A stretch of DNA of 64,000 nucleotides from Bacteroidales bacterium (GCA_004557185.1 SFEP01000005.1:1-64000); one strand, 5' to 3'. Shown: positions 1 through 9,751, counted from the first letter of the stretch. Notes: generated by a model from the letters alone, not told the origin. Translations and numbers: made by a program.

Positions 1-112
1 TAGCATCTCCTTTTTTCTGTCACCCGCCCCGTCAAAAATGGATGCCGTGGAAGAAAGTTCCCACGGCGTGGAAGAAAGTTCCCACGGCTGGGGATTTTTG
101 TTCCACGACATC
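1..112. repeat. Composite intergenic element, locus I (tail of cassette B plus cassette A)
   Basis: Cassette A (41-112, 72 bp) begins with GATGCCGTGG and consists of three consecutive 21-bp units starting at 44, 65 and 86, followed by GACATC. Each unit is an imperfect palindrome of the form CCGTGG...CCACGG. The first seven bases of the window, TAGCATC, match the right end of cassette B seen complete elsewhere, so the rest of B probably lies before base 1. The spacer between them (8-40: T-run, CTG, CCCGCCCCG, A-run) matches the reverse complement of the spacer at 26695-26726. Confidence 0.85.
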
Positions 113-330
113 CCGTGTGCAAGCCCCCCGATGCCACACATGAAAGGCGTGGGCCTGACAGCCTTCAAAGGAACGGTGGCCGGACATAAGGGTACAGGAC
201 ACAAAGGGTGGACAGGCTCCCATTGATGGCGGCGGGGGCGCATGGGCTGCGGTTTACCTCACGGGTATTGGATAATGGGGAAAACCGCACAACAGCCCGC
301 TGCCCCGGGTGCCCGCACCATGTGATACGA

Positions 331-376
331 AAAAGAGGCTGTGCCGTAAAAAATGTGGGTTACGACACAGCCTCTT
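331..376 (-). terminator. Rho-independent terminator of the ferredoxin gene
   Basis: Read on the minus strand, a stem of 17 bases (AAGAGGCTGTGTCGTAA paired with TTACGGCACAGCCTCTT, one mismatch or wobble) is followed by a T-run. It lies 18 bp beyond the ferredoxin stop codon. Confidence 0.8.
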
Positions 377-394
377 GGTGTGTGGGTGCTTGTA

Positions 395-565
395 TTATTC
401 GCCCGGAGAGATGGCGCCAGAGGGGCACACATCAGCGCAGGTGCCGCAGTCAACGCACACGTTGGGGTCAATAGAATACTTTTCGCCCTCGGAGATTGCG
501 CCAGAGGGGCATTCGTCGATGCAAGTGCCGCATGCAATGCAGTCGTCGCTAATTACGTAAGCCAT
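395..565 (-). CDS. Small 2[4Fe-4S] ferredoxin
   Basis: This 56-residue protein is a bacterial-type electron carrier with two cluster-binding motifs. Each has the form C-x2-C-x2-C-x3-CP: CIACGTCIDECP near residue 9 and CVDCGTCADVCP near residue 38. The two halves are clearly an internal duplication (both end in SGAIS). The ATG at 565 gives MAYVISDDC, the usual clostridial-type ferredoxin start. The length is standard for the family. It has its own promoter (658-688) and terminator, so it is probably a separate unit from the topoisomerase gene upstream. Its redox partner is not encoded nearby. Confidence 0.95.
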   Translation of the reverse strand: MAYVISDDCIACGTCIDECPSGAISEGEKYSIDPNVCVDCGTCADVCPSGAISPGE

Positions 566-657
566 AATGGTAGATTGTTTGAATTGTTATGAATGAAGTA
601 AAGTATGTGCAGGGAGATGGGAGGGTTCGCCCCGCGGGTGCAGGGGCGTTGATAGGG

Positions 658-688
658 CAAAGGTACGCATTTCTATAAACCCGCAAAA
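658..688 (-). promoter_or_regulatory. Bacteroidetes-type promoter for the ferredoxin
   Basis: On the minus strand the -7 box TACCTTTG (658-665) is preceded by TTTG at 684-687 with an 18-nt spacer, close to the TTTG-N19-TAnnTTTG consensus. It implies a leader of about 90 nt before the ATG at 565. Confidence 0.65.
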
Positions 689-715
689 TAATCCTTGTTA
701 TTTTTTAGGCGCGGT

Positions 716-3439
716 TCATCCCTCAAGTTCGCCGGGCGGGAAGAGGCTGCCCTCCACGGGTTCGGCGTCGGGCGCGGCGTCGTCGGCCTCGGTGGCAGAG
801 GTGTCGTCGGCCTCGGTGGGTGCAGGGAAGCGCAGTGGCTCGAGTTCGTCGATGGCGGCCACCTGGCAGGTGGTGAGTCGTTTGCCTTTGGCCTTGAAGC
901 TCTTGACGCCGATGTACTGCTCGGCGTCGACTTCGATGGGTTCGCGCACGGCGTCGGCTCCGCCATAGGTGAGGCGCAGCCGCGGATAGGGGGTGTCGGT
1001 GAGCAGGAGGAGGCGCGAGTCGGGGTTGTCGCCCATGAGGTTGAGGGGGCGGGCTTGCTGTGCGCGCTCCAGGGTGAAGCGCTTGAGGTAGGCAAAGCCC
1101 TGCTGGTCGGCATCGAAGAGGGCGGCGGTCCACACCTTGCTGTCGTCGAACTTCTCGACGCGCAGCAGGCCCGTGGCTTCGTAGTGGTTGTTGACGTCGA
1201 AGGTGGTGGTGTAGAAGTTGCCGTTGGCGAGGACAACGAGCACGAGGTCGCCCGTGTGGAACTCGCCGAGGTACTGTCCGCGCTCGTCGTAGTTGAGGCG
1301 CTGCACGTCGTGGTCGAACCACACTTTGCGTCCGCCGAGTGTGGAGGCGCCGTGTGCCTTGAGGGTGATTTTGTGCACGTCGAGGCGGGTGAGCAGGTTG
1401 CCGCGGCTCTGGCGTCCTTTCACAAGGATTTCGCCGAAGTCTTTGTCGAAGGCTATGCGCTTGAGTTTGGGGTTGGGCCTGAAGGTGACCTTGATGGTTT
1501 CGGCCTCGCCGTTGGGGTTGGCGGTGAAGTAGATGACGCGGCTTCCCGGCGTGCCGGTGGTGAGGTCGTACTCGCGGTCGTGGGTGACGCTGGTCACGTT
1601 GAAGCGCTTGATGAAGCAGTCGCCCGTGGCGCCGTCGCGGTAGACGACGTTGTAGATGGTGCGGGTGTCGCCGCGCTTGAAGACGGCGATGTGGATGATC
1701 TCCACCTTTTTGCGATGCTCGGCCTTGGCGCGTTCGGTTTCGCCAATGAAGACCTTGTCCTGCACACGGGTGATTTTGTAGGTGCCGTCGCGGTAGAAGA
1801 TGATAACGTCGTCGATGGGTGAGCAGTTCTCTACGAACTCATCCTTTTTCAGCCCTGTGCCCATGAAGCCCTCGGCGCGGTTGATGTAGAGTTTTTCGTT
1901 GGCCTCAATGACCTTGGTGGCGACGATGTTGTCGAAGGAGCGTATCTCGGTGCGACGGGGATAGGCTGCGGCGTATTTGTCGCGTATCATAGTGAACCAG
2001 TTGATGGTGACGTCGACCATGTGCTTGAGGTCGTGGTCGATGCGCTCCACCTCCTGGGTCATGCGTGCTATGAGTTCGTCGGCTTTTTCCTTGTTGAACT
2101 TGAGGATGCGTGCCATCTTGATCTCCATGAGGCGGAGGATGTCGTCGCGTGTGATGGGCCGCACGAAGGTGGGCTTGTAAGGCTCGAGGCGGCTGTCGAT
2201 GTGGGCGATGGCGGCGTCCATGTGGGGTGCGTTCTCAAACTGGCGGTCCTTGTAGATGCGTTCCTCGATGAAGATGCGCTCGAGCGAGGCGAAGAGGAGG
2301 CTCTCCATGAGTTCGGCGCGGCGTATGAGGAGTTCGCGGCGCAGGAGTTCCTGCGTGGTGTCGACGGCGCGGCGCAGCACGTCGCTCACGGCGAGGAACT
2401 TGGGGCGCTTGTCGTCGATGACGCAGCAGTTGGGCGAGATGGAGATTTCGCAGTCGGTAAAGGCGTAGAGGGCGTCGATGGCCTTGTCGCTGGAGGTGCC
2501 GGGGGTGAGGTGTACGAGGATTTCGACCTCGGCGGCGGTGTTGTCGTCGACTTTGCGTATTTTGATTTTCCCCTTTTCGTTGGCCTTGAGAATGCTGTCG
2601 ATGAGCGAGGCTGTGGTTTTGCTGAAGGGTATTTCGCGTATGGCGAGCGTTTTGTTGTCGATTTTCTCGATTTTCGCCCTCACTTTCACGGCTCCGCCTC
2701 GCATGCCGTCGTTGTAGCGCGACACGTCGATGAGGCCGCCCGTCTGGAAGTCGGGGTAGAGCGTGAAGGGCTCGCCGCGCAGGCAACTGATGGCGGCGTC
2801 GCAGAGTTCGCCGAAGTTGTGCGGCAAAATTTTGGCCGACAGGCCCACGGCTATGCCCTCGGCACCCTGTGCCAGCAGCAGGGGGAACTTGACGGGGAGC
2901 GACACGGGCTCTTTGTTGCGGCCGTCGTAGGAGAGTTTCCACTCGGTGGTTTTGGGGTTGAAGAGCACGTCGAGGGCAAACTTCGAGAGGCGGGCCTCGA
3001 TGTAACGCGGGGCGGCGGCGGAGTCGCCCGTGAGGATGTTACCCCAGTTTCCCTGGCAGTCCACGAGCAGGTTCTTCTGGCCCAACTGCACCAGTGCGTC
3101 GCCAATGGAGGCGTCGCCGTGGGGGTGGAACTGCATGGTGTGTCCCACGATGTTGGCCACCTTGTTATAGCGCCCGTCGTCGAGTCGCTTCATGGAGTGC
3201 AGTATGCGTCGCTGCACGGGTTTGAGGCCGTCGCCCAGGTGGGGCACGGCACGTTCGAGTATCACGTACGAGGCATAGTCAAGAAACCAATGTTGATACA
3301 TGCCCGTGAGCTGCAGGTTGCCGTCCTTGTCCTTCACCTCGCGCGGCTTGTAGGAGGAGTGTGCTGTGGTGTCGGCCTGTGCGTTGGCGGCGCTGTCGGG
3401 AGCTTCGTCGGGCTGGTTGTCGTAGGTGAAATCGCTCAT
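716..3439 (-). CDS. parC: DNA topoisomerase IV subunit A
   Basis: A 907-residue type IIA topoisomerase A subunit that cleaves and religates DNA together with an ATPase B subunit (parE, not in this window). The N-terminal breakage-reunion region carries LKPVQRRILHSM (about residues 72-83), the FHPHGDASIGDA segment and the catalytic tyrosine in APRYIEARLSKFA (Tyr146). The C-terminal half fits a diverged beta-pinwheel and ends in an acidic tail. The DDGRYNKVANIVGHTMQ and QGNWGNILTGD motifs fit Bacteroidetes ParC better than GyrA, though databases often label this family gyrase/topoisomerase IV subunit A. It follows the SRPBCC-like gene by 67 bp on the same strand, suggesting co-transcription from the promoter near 4081. 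Confidence 0.93.
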   Translation of the reverse strand: MSDFTYDNQPDEAPDSAANAQADTTAHSSYKPREVKDKDGNLQLTGMYQHWFLDYASYVILERAVPHLGDGLKPVQRRILHSMKRLDDGRYNKVANIVGHTMQFHPHGDASIGDALVQLGQKNLLVDCQGNWGNILTGDSAAAPRYIEARLSKFALDVLFNPKTTEWKLSYDGRNKEPVSLPVKFPLLLAQGAEGIAVGLSAKILPHNFGELCDAAISCLRGEPFTLYPDFQTGGLIDVSRYNDGMRGGAVKVRAKIEKIDNKTLAIREIPFSKTTASLIDSILKANEKGKIKIRKVDDNTAAEVEILVHLTPGTSSDKAIDALYAFTDCEISISPNCCVIDDKRPKFLAVSDVLRRAVDTTQELLRRELLIRRAELMESLLFASLERIFIEERIYKDRQFENAPHMDAAIAHIDSRLEPYKPTFVRPITRDDILRLMEIKMARILKFNKEKADELIARMTQEVERIDHDLKHMVDVTINWFTMIRDKYAAAYPRRTEIRSFDNIVATKVIEANEKLYINRAEGFMGTGLKKDEFVENCSPIDDVIIFYRDGTYKITRVQDKVFIGETERAKAEHRKKVEIIHIAVFKRGDTRTIYNVVYRDGATGDCFIKRFNVTSVTHDREYDLTTGTPGSRVIYFTANPNGEAETIKVTFRPNPKLKRIAFDKDFGEILVKGRQSRGNLLTRLDVHKITLKAHGASTLGGRKVWFDHDVQRLNYDERGQYLGEFHTGDLVLVVLANGNFYTTTFDVNNHYEATGLLRVEKFDDSKVWTAALFDADQQGFAYLKRFTLERAQQARPLNLMGDNPDSRLLLLTDTPYPRLRLTYGGADAVREPIEVDAEQYIGVKSFKAKGKRLTTCQVAAIDELEPLRFPAPTEADDTSATEADDAAPDAEPVEGSLFPPGELEG

Positions 3440-3506
3440 TTTGGCGTGCGGTTAGGGATTGGGGGTAAGTGGGGGCTTGGGTGGAGGTGTCAGGGCCTGG
3501 CCTCTG

Positions 3507-3977
3507 TCAGCGCAGGGCGGCGAGCATGTTGGCCAGTCCGTCGGCTGCCTGCTGCAGGGGTTTGGCCACGAGGCCCTTCATGAAGAAGTTGACCTCGGCG
3601 CCCACCGTCACCTTGAGTTTGCTCTGCGCTGGGCTCAGGGGCAGCAGTTGTATCCACAGGTAGAGCTGCACGGGTGCGCCCTCTGAGGCAAACTTGAGGC
3701 ACTTGGGCTCGTCGCGCTCCACAATGCGCAGCGTCACCTGCCCCATGGGCGAGGCTATGTACACGGTGTCGGTGTCGAAGGTCAGGGCGTCGGCATACTC
3801 CTGCAACTTGTCCATCTGGTCGGCGGGCACCTGCGCGGCTATCTGCTCCCGCACTTCGGGGCGCGAAAAGTTTTCCTTGAGCACGGCCAGGTTGTTGAGG
3901 TCGGACAGGCGGGCGTAGGCTTCCTCCTGGCTGAGGGAAACGTATTTCACCTCGCTTTCAAACTTGGATAATGACAT
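3507..3977 (-). CDS. SRPBCC-like small protein upstream of parC
   Basis: A 156-residue soluble protein with no signal peptide. The pattern of an N-terminal strand (FESEVKYVSLSQEEAYARLSD), a central helical stretch and a C-terminal helix (GLVAKPLQQAADGLANMLAAL) resembles the SRPBCC/polyketide-cyclase fold found as an uncharacterised protein in Bacteroidetes. I chose the ATG at 3977 (MSLSKFESEV). The frame stays open to 4094, but the extension spans the A/T island and the -7 box and has no protein-like character. The ligand and role are unknown. The tight spacing to parC suggests one operon, but not a shared function. Confidence 0.75.
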   Translation of the reverse strand: MSLSKFESEVKYVSLSQEEAYARLSDLNNLAVLKENFSRPEVREQIAAQVPADQMDKLQEYADALTFDTDTVYIASPMGQVTLRIVERDEPKCLKFASEGAPVQLYLWIQLLPLSPAQSKLKVTVGAEVNFFMKGLVAKPLQQAADGLANMLAALR

Positions 3978-4080
3978 ACAATATATATATATAAAGGAGT
4001 GGTGGAGGATGTAGGGGCCGGGGAGCACTGCCAGCAAGGGCTGGACGCGTGGCGAGCTGCTACATCTTTCATAACAAGTG

Positions 4081-4111
4081 CAAAGGTAATGCAAGGCGAG
4101 GAATAGGCAAA
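4081..4111 (-). promoter_or_regulatory. Promoter for the SRPBCC-parC operon
   Basis: On the minus strand TACCTTTG (4081-4088) lies exactly 19 nt downstream of TTTG (4108-4111), a textbook Bacteroidetes sigma-AB promoter. The leader to the ATG at 3977 is about 100 nt and includes the (TA)n-AAGGAG island at 3980-3999. Confidence 0.75.
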
Positions 4112-4250
4112 ATGCACACCTGCCGCTTTTTTATGCAGAAAGAGGGCTTTGACGGGCATAGATGGCGGGGAAAAGGAGAATTTCAGATGTTTAATAACAT
4201 AAAAAGGTGAGAAAATGTGGTGATTCATAGCACAACTTTTTGTGCACCGA

Positions 4251-4258
4251 TAATTTTG
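4251..4258 (+). promoter_or_regulatory. Probable -7 box of the susCD operon
   Basis: TAATTTTG fits TAnnTTTG, about 84 nt upstream of the susC ATG. No clear TTTG is present at the -33 position, so the assignment is moderate. Confidence 0.5.
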
Positions 4259-4341
4259 TAACGAAAAACGTGCCTGTCCATGACAAGCGGGGGCAGGCAT
4301 ATTCTCTCAATCCTTAACCTTTATCTAAATCTTTTCCGCTT

Positions 4342-7300
4342 ATGAAACCCGACATTCGGACCGCGGGCTTTCAAGCCCCGTTATGGTACAAGCGCCTGCT
4401 GGGTGCTTTGCCTCTTACGATGAGTCTGTGCATGCTGGCCGCTCCCAGCCAGGCTCTGCATGCCACCTCCCTCACCCCCAGTGCTGCGCTCACTGAAATC
4501 AACCAGCAGAATGACCAGGTGCAGGGATGCGTAACTGACCAGCACGGCGAACCCGTGGAAGGCGTAACGGTGGCCGTGCGCGGCACCAACGCCCGCGCCG
4601 TGACCGACGGCAAGGGTCAGTTCCGCATTCGTGCAGCCAAAGGCCAAACGGTGGTTTTCTCGTGCATAGGCTATGCCCGCCGCGAACTCAAGGTGAGTGG
4701 CAACCGCCTTGACGTAACCATGCAGAGCACCACGGCCGACCTGAACGAGGCCGTAGTCATTGGTTACGGCACCGTGCGTAAGGCCGACCTCGCAGGCTCG
4801 GTGGCTGTGATGGACAACAAGTCGTTCAAGGACCAGCCCGTCACCCGCATTGAGGACGCTCTGCAAGGCCGCATTGCCGGCATCTCGGTGATGTCGAGCG
4901 GCGTGCCCGGCGGCGACCTCAAGATACGTGTACGCGGCACAAGCTCCATTAACAAGAGCAACGACCCCCTCTACGTGGTCGACGGCATTGTGCGTGAGAG
5001 CGGCCTCGACGGCATCAGCCCCGAGGACATTCAGAGCATGCAGGTGCTCAAGGACGCATCGAGCACCGCCATCTACGGTTCGCGCGGTGCCAACGGCGTG
5101 GTGCTCGTCACCACCAAGAGCGGTAAGGCCGGCCAGACGCAGGTGGTCTTCGACGCCAACGTTGGCTTCTCGAACGCCTACAACATTCCCGAGGTAATGA
5201 GCACCCGCGAATATGCCCAGGCCCTCGTGGACTACAAAGGCGTGTCGGCCGATGCCCTCGCCCCCTACCTCAACGGCACCAACCCCGGCATCGACTGGAT
5301 GGACCAGCTTCTGCGCACCGGCGTGCAGCAGAACTACAAACTCGCCCTCTCCAAGGGTAACGAGGACATGCAGTTCTATGTGTCGGGCAACTACATGAAA
5401 CACCAAGGCGTCATCGAGGAAACACAGTTCCAGCGCTACGCCGTGAAGGCCAACCTCCACGCACGCCTCTACAAATGGCTCGAACTCACCGCCGACGTCA
5501 ACCTCTCGCAGAGCAAGGGCAAAGGCATGGGCTTCAACCAGAACCAGAGCAACCCCATCTGGGTGGGCCTCAACTACTCGCCCACCATGGAGATGATGAA
5601 TGACAAGGGCGTGTATAACCAAGACCCCTACAACAACATTCAGAAGAACCCCTACGGCATGCTCGCCGCCAACATGAACGACCGGCAGCGCAGCGTGGCC
5701 AGCGGACACATCGACCTCAAGTTTAACATCATCGACGGACTCACCTTTACCACCACCAACGGCGTGGACTACTCCGACCGCAAGGGCTACTCCTTCAGCT
5801 CAACCAAGGTGATGACCTCGAACGGCATGTCGAACAGCGACGCCTACCGCATGATGCTGCAAACTACCAACAACCTCACCTACCAGCACAACTGGAACGG
5901 ACACGGCCTCACCGCCACCGCCGTGTGGGAGGCTACCTCCTCAGAGTCGCGCAACATGAGCATCAGCGGCGACAACCTGGCCAACGAGGTAGTGGGCTAT
6001 TGGGATGTGACCAACGCCAAAACGCGCAACGCCGCCAACTCCTACAGCAAGTGGACGCTCCTCTCGGCCGTGGCCCGCGTGATGTATAACTACAAGGACC
6101 GCTACATGCTCACAGGTACGTTCCGCGCCGACGGCAGCTCACGCTTCACCAACGACAAGTGGGGCTACTTCCCCTCAATCGCCGTGGCATGGAACCTCAA
6201 GCAGGAGGACTTCATGAAGAACGTGAAATGGCTCAGCGACGCCAAGGTGCGCTTGAGCTACGGCATCATCGGCAACCAGGACATCACGCCTTACAGCACC
6301 CTGGGCGCCATGGGTTCGACCTCCTTCAACTTCGGCACGGGCACGAACTACACTGGCTACTGGGCCAACGGCCTCGCTACCCCCGACCTCACTTGGGAAA
6401 AGGTGAAGCAGTTTGACCTCGGCTTCGACTTCGGCTTCTTCGAAAACCGCCTGCAGCTGAGCATCGACTACTTCCTCAAGAAGACCTCAGACGCACTCCT
6501 CCAGCAGACCTCGCCCAACTACCTGGGCGGCACACGCTACTGGGTGAACGCCGGCGAAGTGACCAACAAGGGCGTCGACATTACCCTCACCGCACGCATC
6601 TTCCAGACACGCGACTTCGCATGGACCTCGTCGGTCAACGGCTCGTACATCAAGAACGAAGTCACCAAACTCACCGCGCAGGAGCCCCGACTCTACGGCG
6701 TAAGCCCCTCGCCGGGCACCGTTGACCCCTGCACCGTGGTGATGGAGGGCGAAGCCATCGGTACCTTCTACGGCTACAAGTGGGCTGGACTGCAGAAGAA
6801 TGATGCTGGGCAGTACGTAGACATGTACTACAAGGCCGACGGCACCCTCACCGCCAACCCCGAGGCTGAAGACAAGCAGGTGCTCGGTTGCGCCAACCCC
6901 GACTTCACCTTCGGCTGGAACAACTCGCTCTCTTACAAGAACTGGGACTTCAACGTCTTCTTCAACGCTGCCTTCGGCGCACAGCGCCTCAACCTCGTGC
7001 GCTACGCCATGAACTCTATGGTAGGTGCCTCGATGTTCGTCACCGAGAAGGGCTACTTCAGCAAGGTGGGCGTCGACATGCCCACACCGGGTGCCGAGAA
7101 CAAGACGTACGGTAACTCCTCGAAGTGGATTGAAGATGCCAACTACCTCCGCTGCGAAAACATCAGCATAGGCTACACCCTGCCCAAGAGCAAGACCAAG
7201 GTGGCCGACGTGCACCTCTCTGTTTCGGCGCAGAACCTCTTCACCATCTCGGGCTACAAGGGCATCGACCCCGCCGGCACTTCGTTCAGCGGCCACAGCG

Positions 7301-7380
7301 TCGACATCGACAACGGTATCGACATGGGTGCCTACCCCAACCCGCGTACCTTCTGCTTTGGCGTACGTCTCACCTTCTGA
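4342..7380 (+). CDS. SusC-family TonB-dependent outer-membrane transporter
   Basis: A 1012-residue outer-membrane importer of large nutrients, usually oligosaccharides, powered by TonB. It has an N-terminal signal region (hydrophobic LLGALPLTMSLCMLAAPSQA, about residues 19-38), a carboxypeptidase-regulatory-like domain (about 58-135: GCVTDQHGEPVEGVTVAVRGT), the SusC junction motif with VVIGYGTVRKADLAGSV, a plug domain (PLYVVDGIVRE, AIYGSRGANGVVLVTTKSG) and a long barrel ending in an aromatic C-terminus (RLTF). SusD follows after 55 bp. No sigma/anti-sigma, hybrid sensor or glycanase is adjacent, so substrate and control are not shown by the context. The nearest secreted enzymes (GH16, GH29) are on the other strand 2.7 kb beyond susD. 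Confidence 0.95.
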   Translation: MKPDIRTAGFQAPLWYKRLLGALPLTMSLCMLAAPSQALHATSLTPSAALTEINQQNDQVQGCVTDQHGEPVEGVTVAVRGTNARAVTDGKGQFRIRAAKGQTVVFSCIGYARRELKVSGNRLDVTMQSTTADLNEAVVIGYGTVRKADLAGSVAVMDNKSFKDQPVTRIEDALQGRIAGISVMSSGVPGGDLKIRVRGTSSINKSNDPLYVVDGIVRESGLDGISPEDIQSMQVLKDASSTAIYGSRGANGVVLVTTKSGKAGQTQVVFDANVGFSNAYNIPEVMSTREYAQALVDYKGVSADALAPYLNGTNPGIDWMDQLLRTGVQQNYKLALSKGNEDMQFYVSGNYMKHQGVIEETQFQRYAVKANLHARLYKWLELTADVNLSQSKGKGMGFNQNQSNPIWVGLNYSPTMEMMNDKGVYNQDPYNNIQKNPYGMLAANMNDRQRSVASGHIDLKFNIIDGLTFTTTNGVDYSDRKGYSFSSTKVMTSNGMSNSDAYRMMLQTTNNLTYQHNWNGHGLTATAVWEATSSESRNMSISGDNLANEVVGYWDVTNAKTRNAANSYSKWTLLSAVARVMYNYKDRYMLTGTFRADGSSRFTNDKWGYFPSIAVAWNLKQEDFMKNVKWLSDAKVRLSYGIIGNQDITPYSTLGAMGSTSFNFGTGTNYTGYWANGLATPDLTWEKVKQFDLGFDFGFFENRLQLSIDYFLKKTSDALLQQTSPNYLGGTRYWVNAGEVTNKGVDITLTARIFQTRDFAWTSSVNGSYIKNEVTKLTAQEPRLYGVSPSPGTVDPCTVVMEGEAIGTFYGYKWAGLQKNDAGQYVDMYYKADGTLTANPEAEDKQVLGCANPDFTFGWNNSLSYKNWDFNVFFNAAFGAQRLNLVRYAMNSMVGASMFVTEKGYFSKVGVDMPTPGAENKTYGNSSKWIEDANYLRCENISIGYTLPKSKTKVADVHLSVSAQNLFTISGYKGIDPAGTSFSGHSVDIDNGIDMGAYPNPRTFCFGVRLTF

Positions 7381-7435
7381 CCACGCACCAAAGTCTACCC
7401 TACTGCATTTTCAACCATACACAATCAAGTAAATC

Positions 7436-9109
7436 ATGAAAAGCAAGATATTACTGGGCTGCTTCGTGGCAGCCGCGTGCCTGGCCACTTCATGTAACGA
7501 CTTCCTGACCGAAGACCCGAAGGGGCAACAGGTACCCGAAAACTACTTCATCTCGCAGGACGCCCTCGATGGCAGCGTCTACGCCCTCTACGAACGGGTG
7601 AACCTCACGCAGGGATGGACCAACATGATGTACCCCCAGTGGCAGGGCGACGACATCACCGCCAACCCCGGCTCCAACAAGCAAGCCTGCGCCGCACTCG
7701 ACGCCTTCAGCGCATCGAGCGACAACAAAGGCGTACGCGACGCCTGGTCGGCTCACTACAGTGTCATCAAAGCTGCCAACCTCATCATTGCCGGCGCCGC
7801 ACAGACGCCGACCTCTGAGGAGGAAATCAACATCGCCCTCGGGCAGGCAAAATACTGGCGCGCCTACTGCTACTACTACCTCGTACGCGTATTCGGCCCC
7901 CTGCCCCTCATCACCAAGACCGACGCTTCGGGCGTGGATGCACAGCTGAGCAGTGTCGACGACATCTACAAACTCATCGTGCAGGACCTCGAAGATGCCA
8001 AGAACACCCTGCCCGACTCCTACGACAAGGCGCCTCGCCACAACAGCGGCTGCGACATCTACATCACCTCGCAGGCTGCACAGGCCACTCTCGCCGCCGT
8101 CTACATGTCGATGGCCGGTTACCCGCTCAACCTCGGTGCCGAGTACTACGCCAAGGCTGCCGCCGAGGCTAAGGCCGTCATCGACAAGGAGGCCGACTAC
8201 GGCTTCTTCCTCGAGTCGGAGTGGAACCAGGTGTACTCCATGGGCCACAACTACAATAAGGCCACCGTGGTGGGCATCGACAACTCACCCGTGAACGGCA
8301 GTTGGAGCCACGACTCGCAGCTCACCTCGTGCTGCCGTTTCGAGGGTCTCGGCGACGGCGGATGGGGCGACGCTTGGGGCGAAATCAAGTTCTGGCAGAA
8401 CTACCCCGACGGACCGCGCAAGGACGCCGTCTATGCTCCCAAAGTGACCTTTGAGGACGGCGACGGCAACATCACACGCACCGTAGACTGGTGGGAACAG
8501 GAAATGGTTGAGGGCGAAATGAAACCCATCGTGGCCGCCAACCACCCCATGTTCTGCGTGTTCACCACCAACGCCGACGAGAACGGCAACGAAATTGCCG
8601 CTCCCTACGACTACACCAAGCGCAACTACCGCGGCATGACCAACGGCCATCGCCACCGCGTCATTCGCTACTCCGAGGTGCTGCTGTGGTATGCCGAGAG
8701 CGCTGCCCGCTCTGGTGCCACCGACCTCACCCTGGCCCGCGAATGCCTGAGGAAAGTGCATGCCCGTGCTTGTCAGGATGCCGACAACATCAGCATTCCC
8801 GGCGTAGGCACGCTGCCCATCGCTTCGCTCACCGCCGATCAATTGGCCGAAGCTGCCTACTGGGAACACGGCTGGGAAGTGGCCGGCTACTGGTGCGCCA
8901 TGGTAACCCGCCGCTCCGACGAGTTCCGCATGAACCGCCTCAAGGAGAACTTTGACTACCGCGTGGCCAACCTCCCCGTGGAGATTGTGCCCGGCATCCA
9001 GGTGAAGGAGCAGGTAACGGTGGTCAAGAACCAGTGGGACGGCGACAACTCCATCTACGTGCCCTACCCCGACACCGAAGTGGAGAAGAACCCCAACCTG
9101 CGCCGCTAA
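7436..9109 (+). CDS. SusD/RagB-family nutrient-binding lipoprotein
   Basis: A 557-residue surface lipoprotein that caps the SusC barrel and helps bind its substrate. The signal peptide ends in a lipobox (CLATSC, Cys about 20), followed by the family hallmark NDFLTEDPKGQ. The N-terminal TPR-like half contains KYWRAYCYYYLVRVFGPLPL, typical of SusD. The C-terminal part has YSEVLLWYAESAARSG and a WEHGWEVAGYWC segment. The protein ends in ...YPDTEVEKNPNLRR, as usual. It is transcribed with susC and followed by a terminator hairpin at 9151. Confidence 0.95.
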   Translation: MKSKILLGCFVAAACLATSCNDFLTEDPKGQQVPENYFISQDALDGSVYALYERVNLTQGWTNMMYPQWQGDDITANPGSNKQACAALDAFSASSDNKGVRDAWSAHYSVIKAANLIIAGAAQTPTSEEEINIALGQAKYWRAYCYYYLVRVFGPLPLITKTDASGVDAQLSSVDDIYKLIVQDLEDAKNTLPDSYDKAPRHNSGCDIYITSQAAQATLAAVYMSMAGYPLNLGAEYYAKAAAEAKAVIDKEADYGFFLESEWNQVYSMGHNYNKATVVGIDNSPVNGSWSHDSQLTSCCRFEGLGDGGWGDAWGEIKFWQNYPDGPRKDAVYAPKVTFEDGDGNITRTVDWWEQEMVEGEMKPIVAANHPMFCVFTTNADENGNEIAAPYDYTKRNYRGMTNGHRHRVIRYSEVLLWYAESAARSGATDLTLARECLRKVHARACQDADNISIPGVGTLPIASLTADQLAEAAYWEHGWEVAGYWCAMVTRRSDEFRMNRLKENFDYRVANLPVEIVPGIQVKEQVTVVKNQWDGDNSIYVPYPDTEVEKNPNLRR

Positions 9110-9150
9110 TCGCCCCGCGGCAAGCCTGAGCACAGGCTGCCCGTACAACC

Positions 9151-9197
9151 AAGGGCTGCATCGCACGTTCTGCACGGCGATGCAGCCCTTGCTTTGT
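9151..9197 (+). terminator. Terminator hairpin after susD
   Basis: A perfect 14-bp stem (AAGGGCTGCATCGC / GCGATGCAGCCCTT) with a 12-nt loop, followed by GCTTTGTTG. It sits 41 bp after the susD stop. Confidence 0.75.
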
Positions 9198-9290
9198 TGC
9201 CCCCTAAGCCCACCAGCCGTAAGGGGCAGGCACAAATCCGTTGTGGCGCCTATGATTTCCGTCACGACATGCCGCGTAGTGGTTTGCCAC

Positions 9291-9378
9291 GCCGGCGTGG
9301 CAGACGTGCCATGCCGGCGTGGCAAACGTGCCGTGCCGGCGTGGCAGACGTGCCGTGCCGGCGTGGCAAATGTCAACG
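9291..9378. repeat. Array D: four 22-bp units
   Basis: GCCGGCGTGGCA recurs at 9291, 9313, 9335 and 9357, exactly 22 bp apart. The intervening bases are nearly constant (R-AC-GTGCCRT). The left edge forms the 16-bp perfect palindrome GCCACGCCGGCGTGGC. It lies in the 655-bp gap between susD and the metallophosphatase gene. Confidence 0.9.
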
Positions 9379-9751
9379 CGGCATCGGCGAACGGAAATGT
9401 GCCTGACAGAAACGGCTACGCGCCTTACTGAAACGGAGCTAAACGGCTGTTGTTCACAGGCGTTATGATCTCTTCGGCGAGCAGGCGGCTCGCGCACTCT
9501 CATTTGTCAATAATTTTTACCGAGGAAAAGGCGAATCACGGGAAATGGGAAAAAGAGGACAAGGATGCTTGCATTCAGGAGGAGCATCCACAGGGCTGAA
9601 CGGGCGCGGCAGCGGGACGGGGGAACGGGAACCACATGACGGGAGAACGGAGGACGCGAACGGGGAGGCAAGTGGGCCGTCGATGGCATTTTCACGCCAT
9701 TTCGCCGCTTTTCTGTTACTCCCAGAACAAAGCACGGTACAGGGAAATGCT
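9379..9751. other. Non-coding remainder of the susD-metallophosphatase gap
   Basis: Open frames here lack signal sequences or family motifs, and I see no gene, RNA or repeat in this stretch. Confidence 0.5.

Noticed and set aside
9291..9378. CRISPR array
   Set aside because: Units are 21-22 bp with no unique spacers between them and no cas genes are present. The same holds for all arrays in the window.
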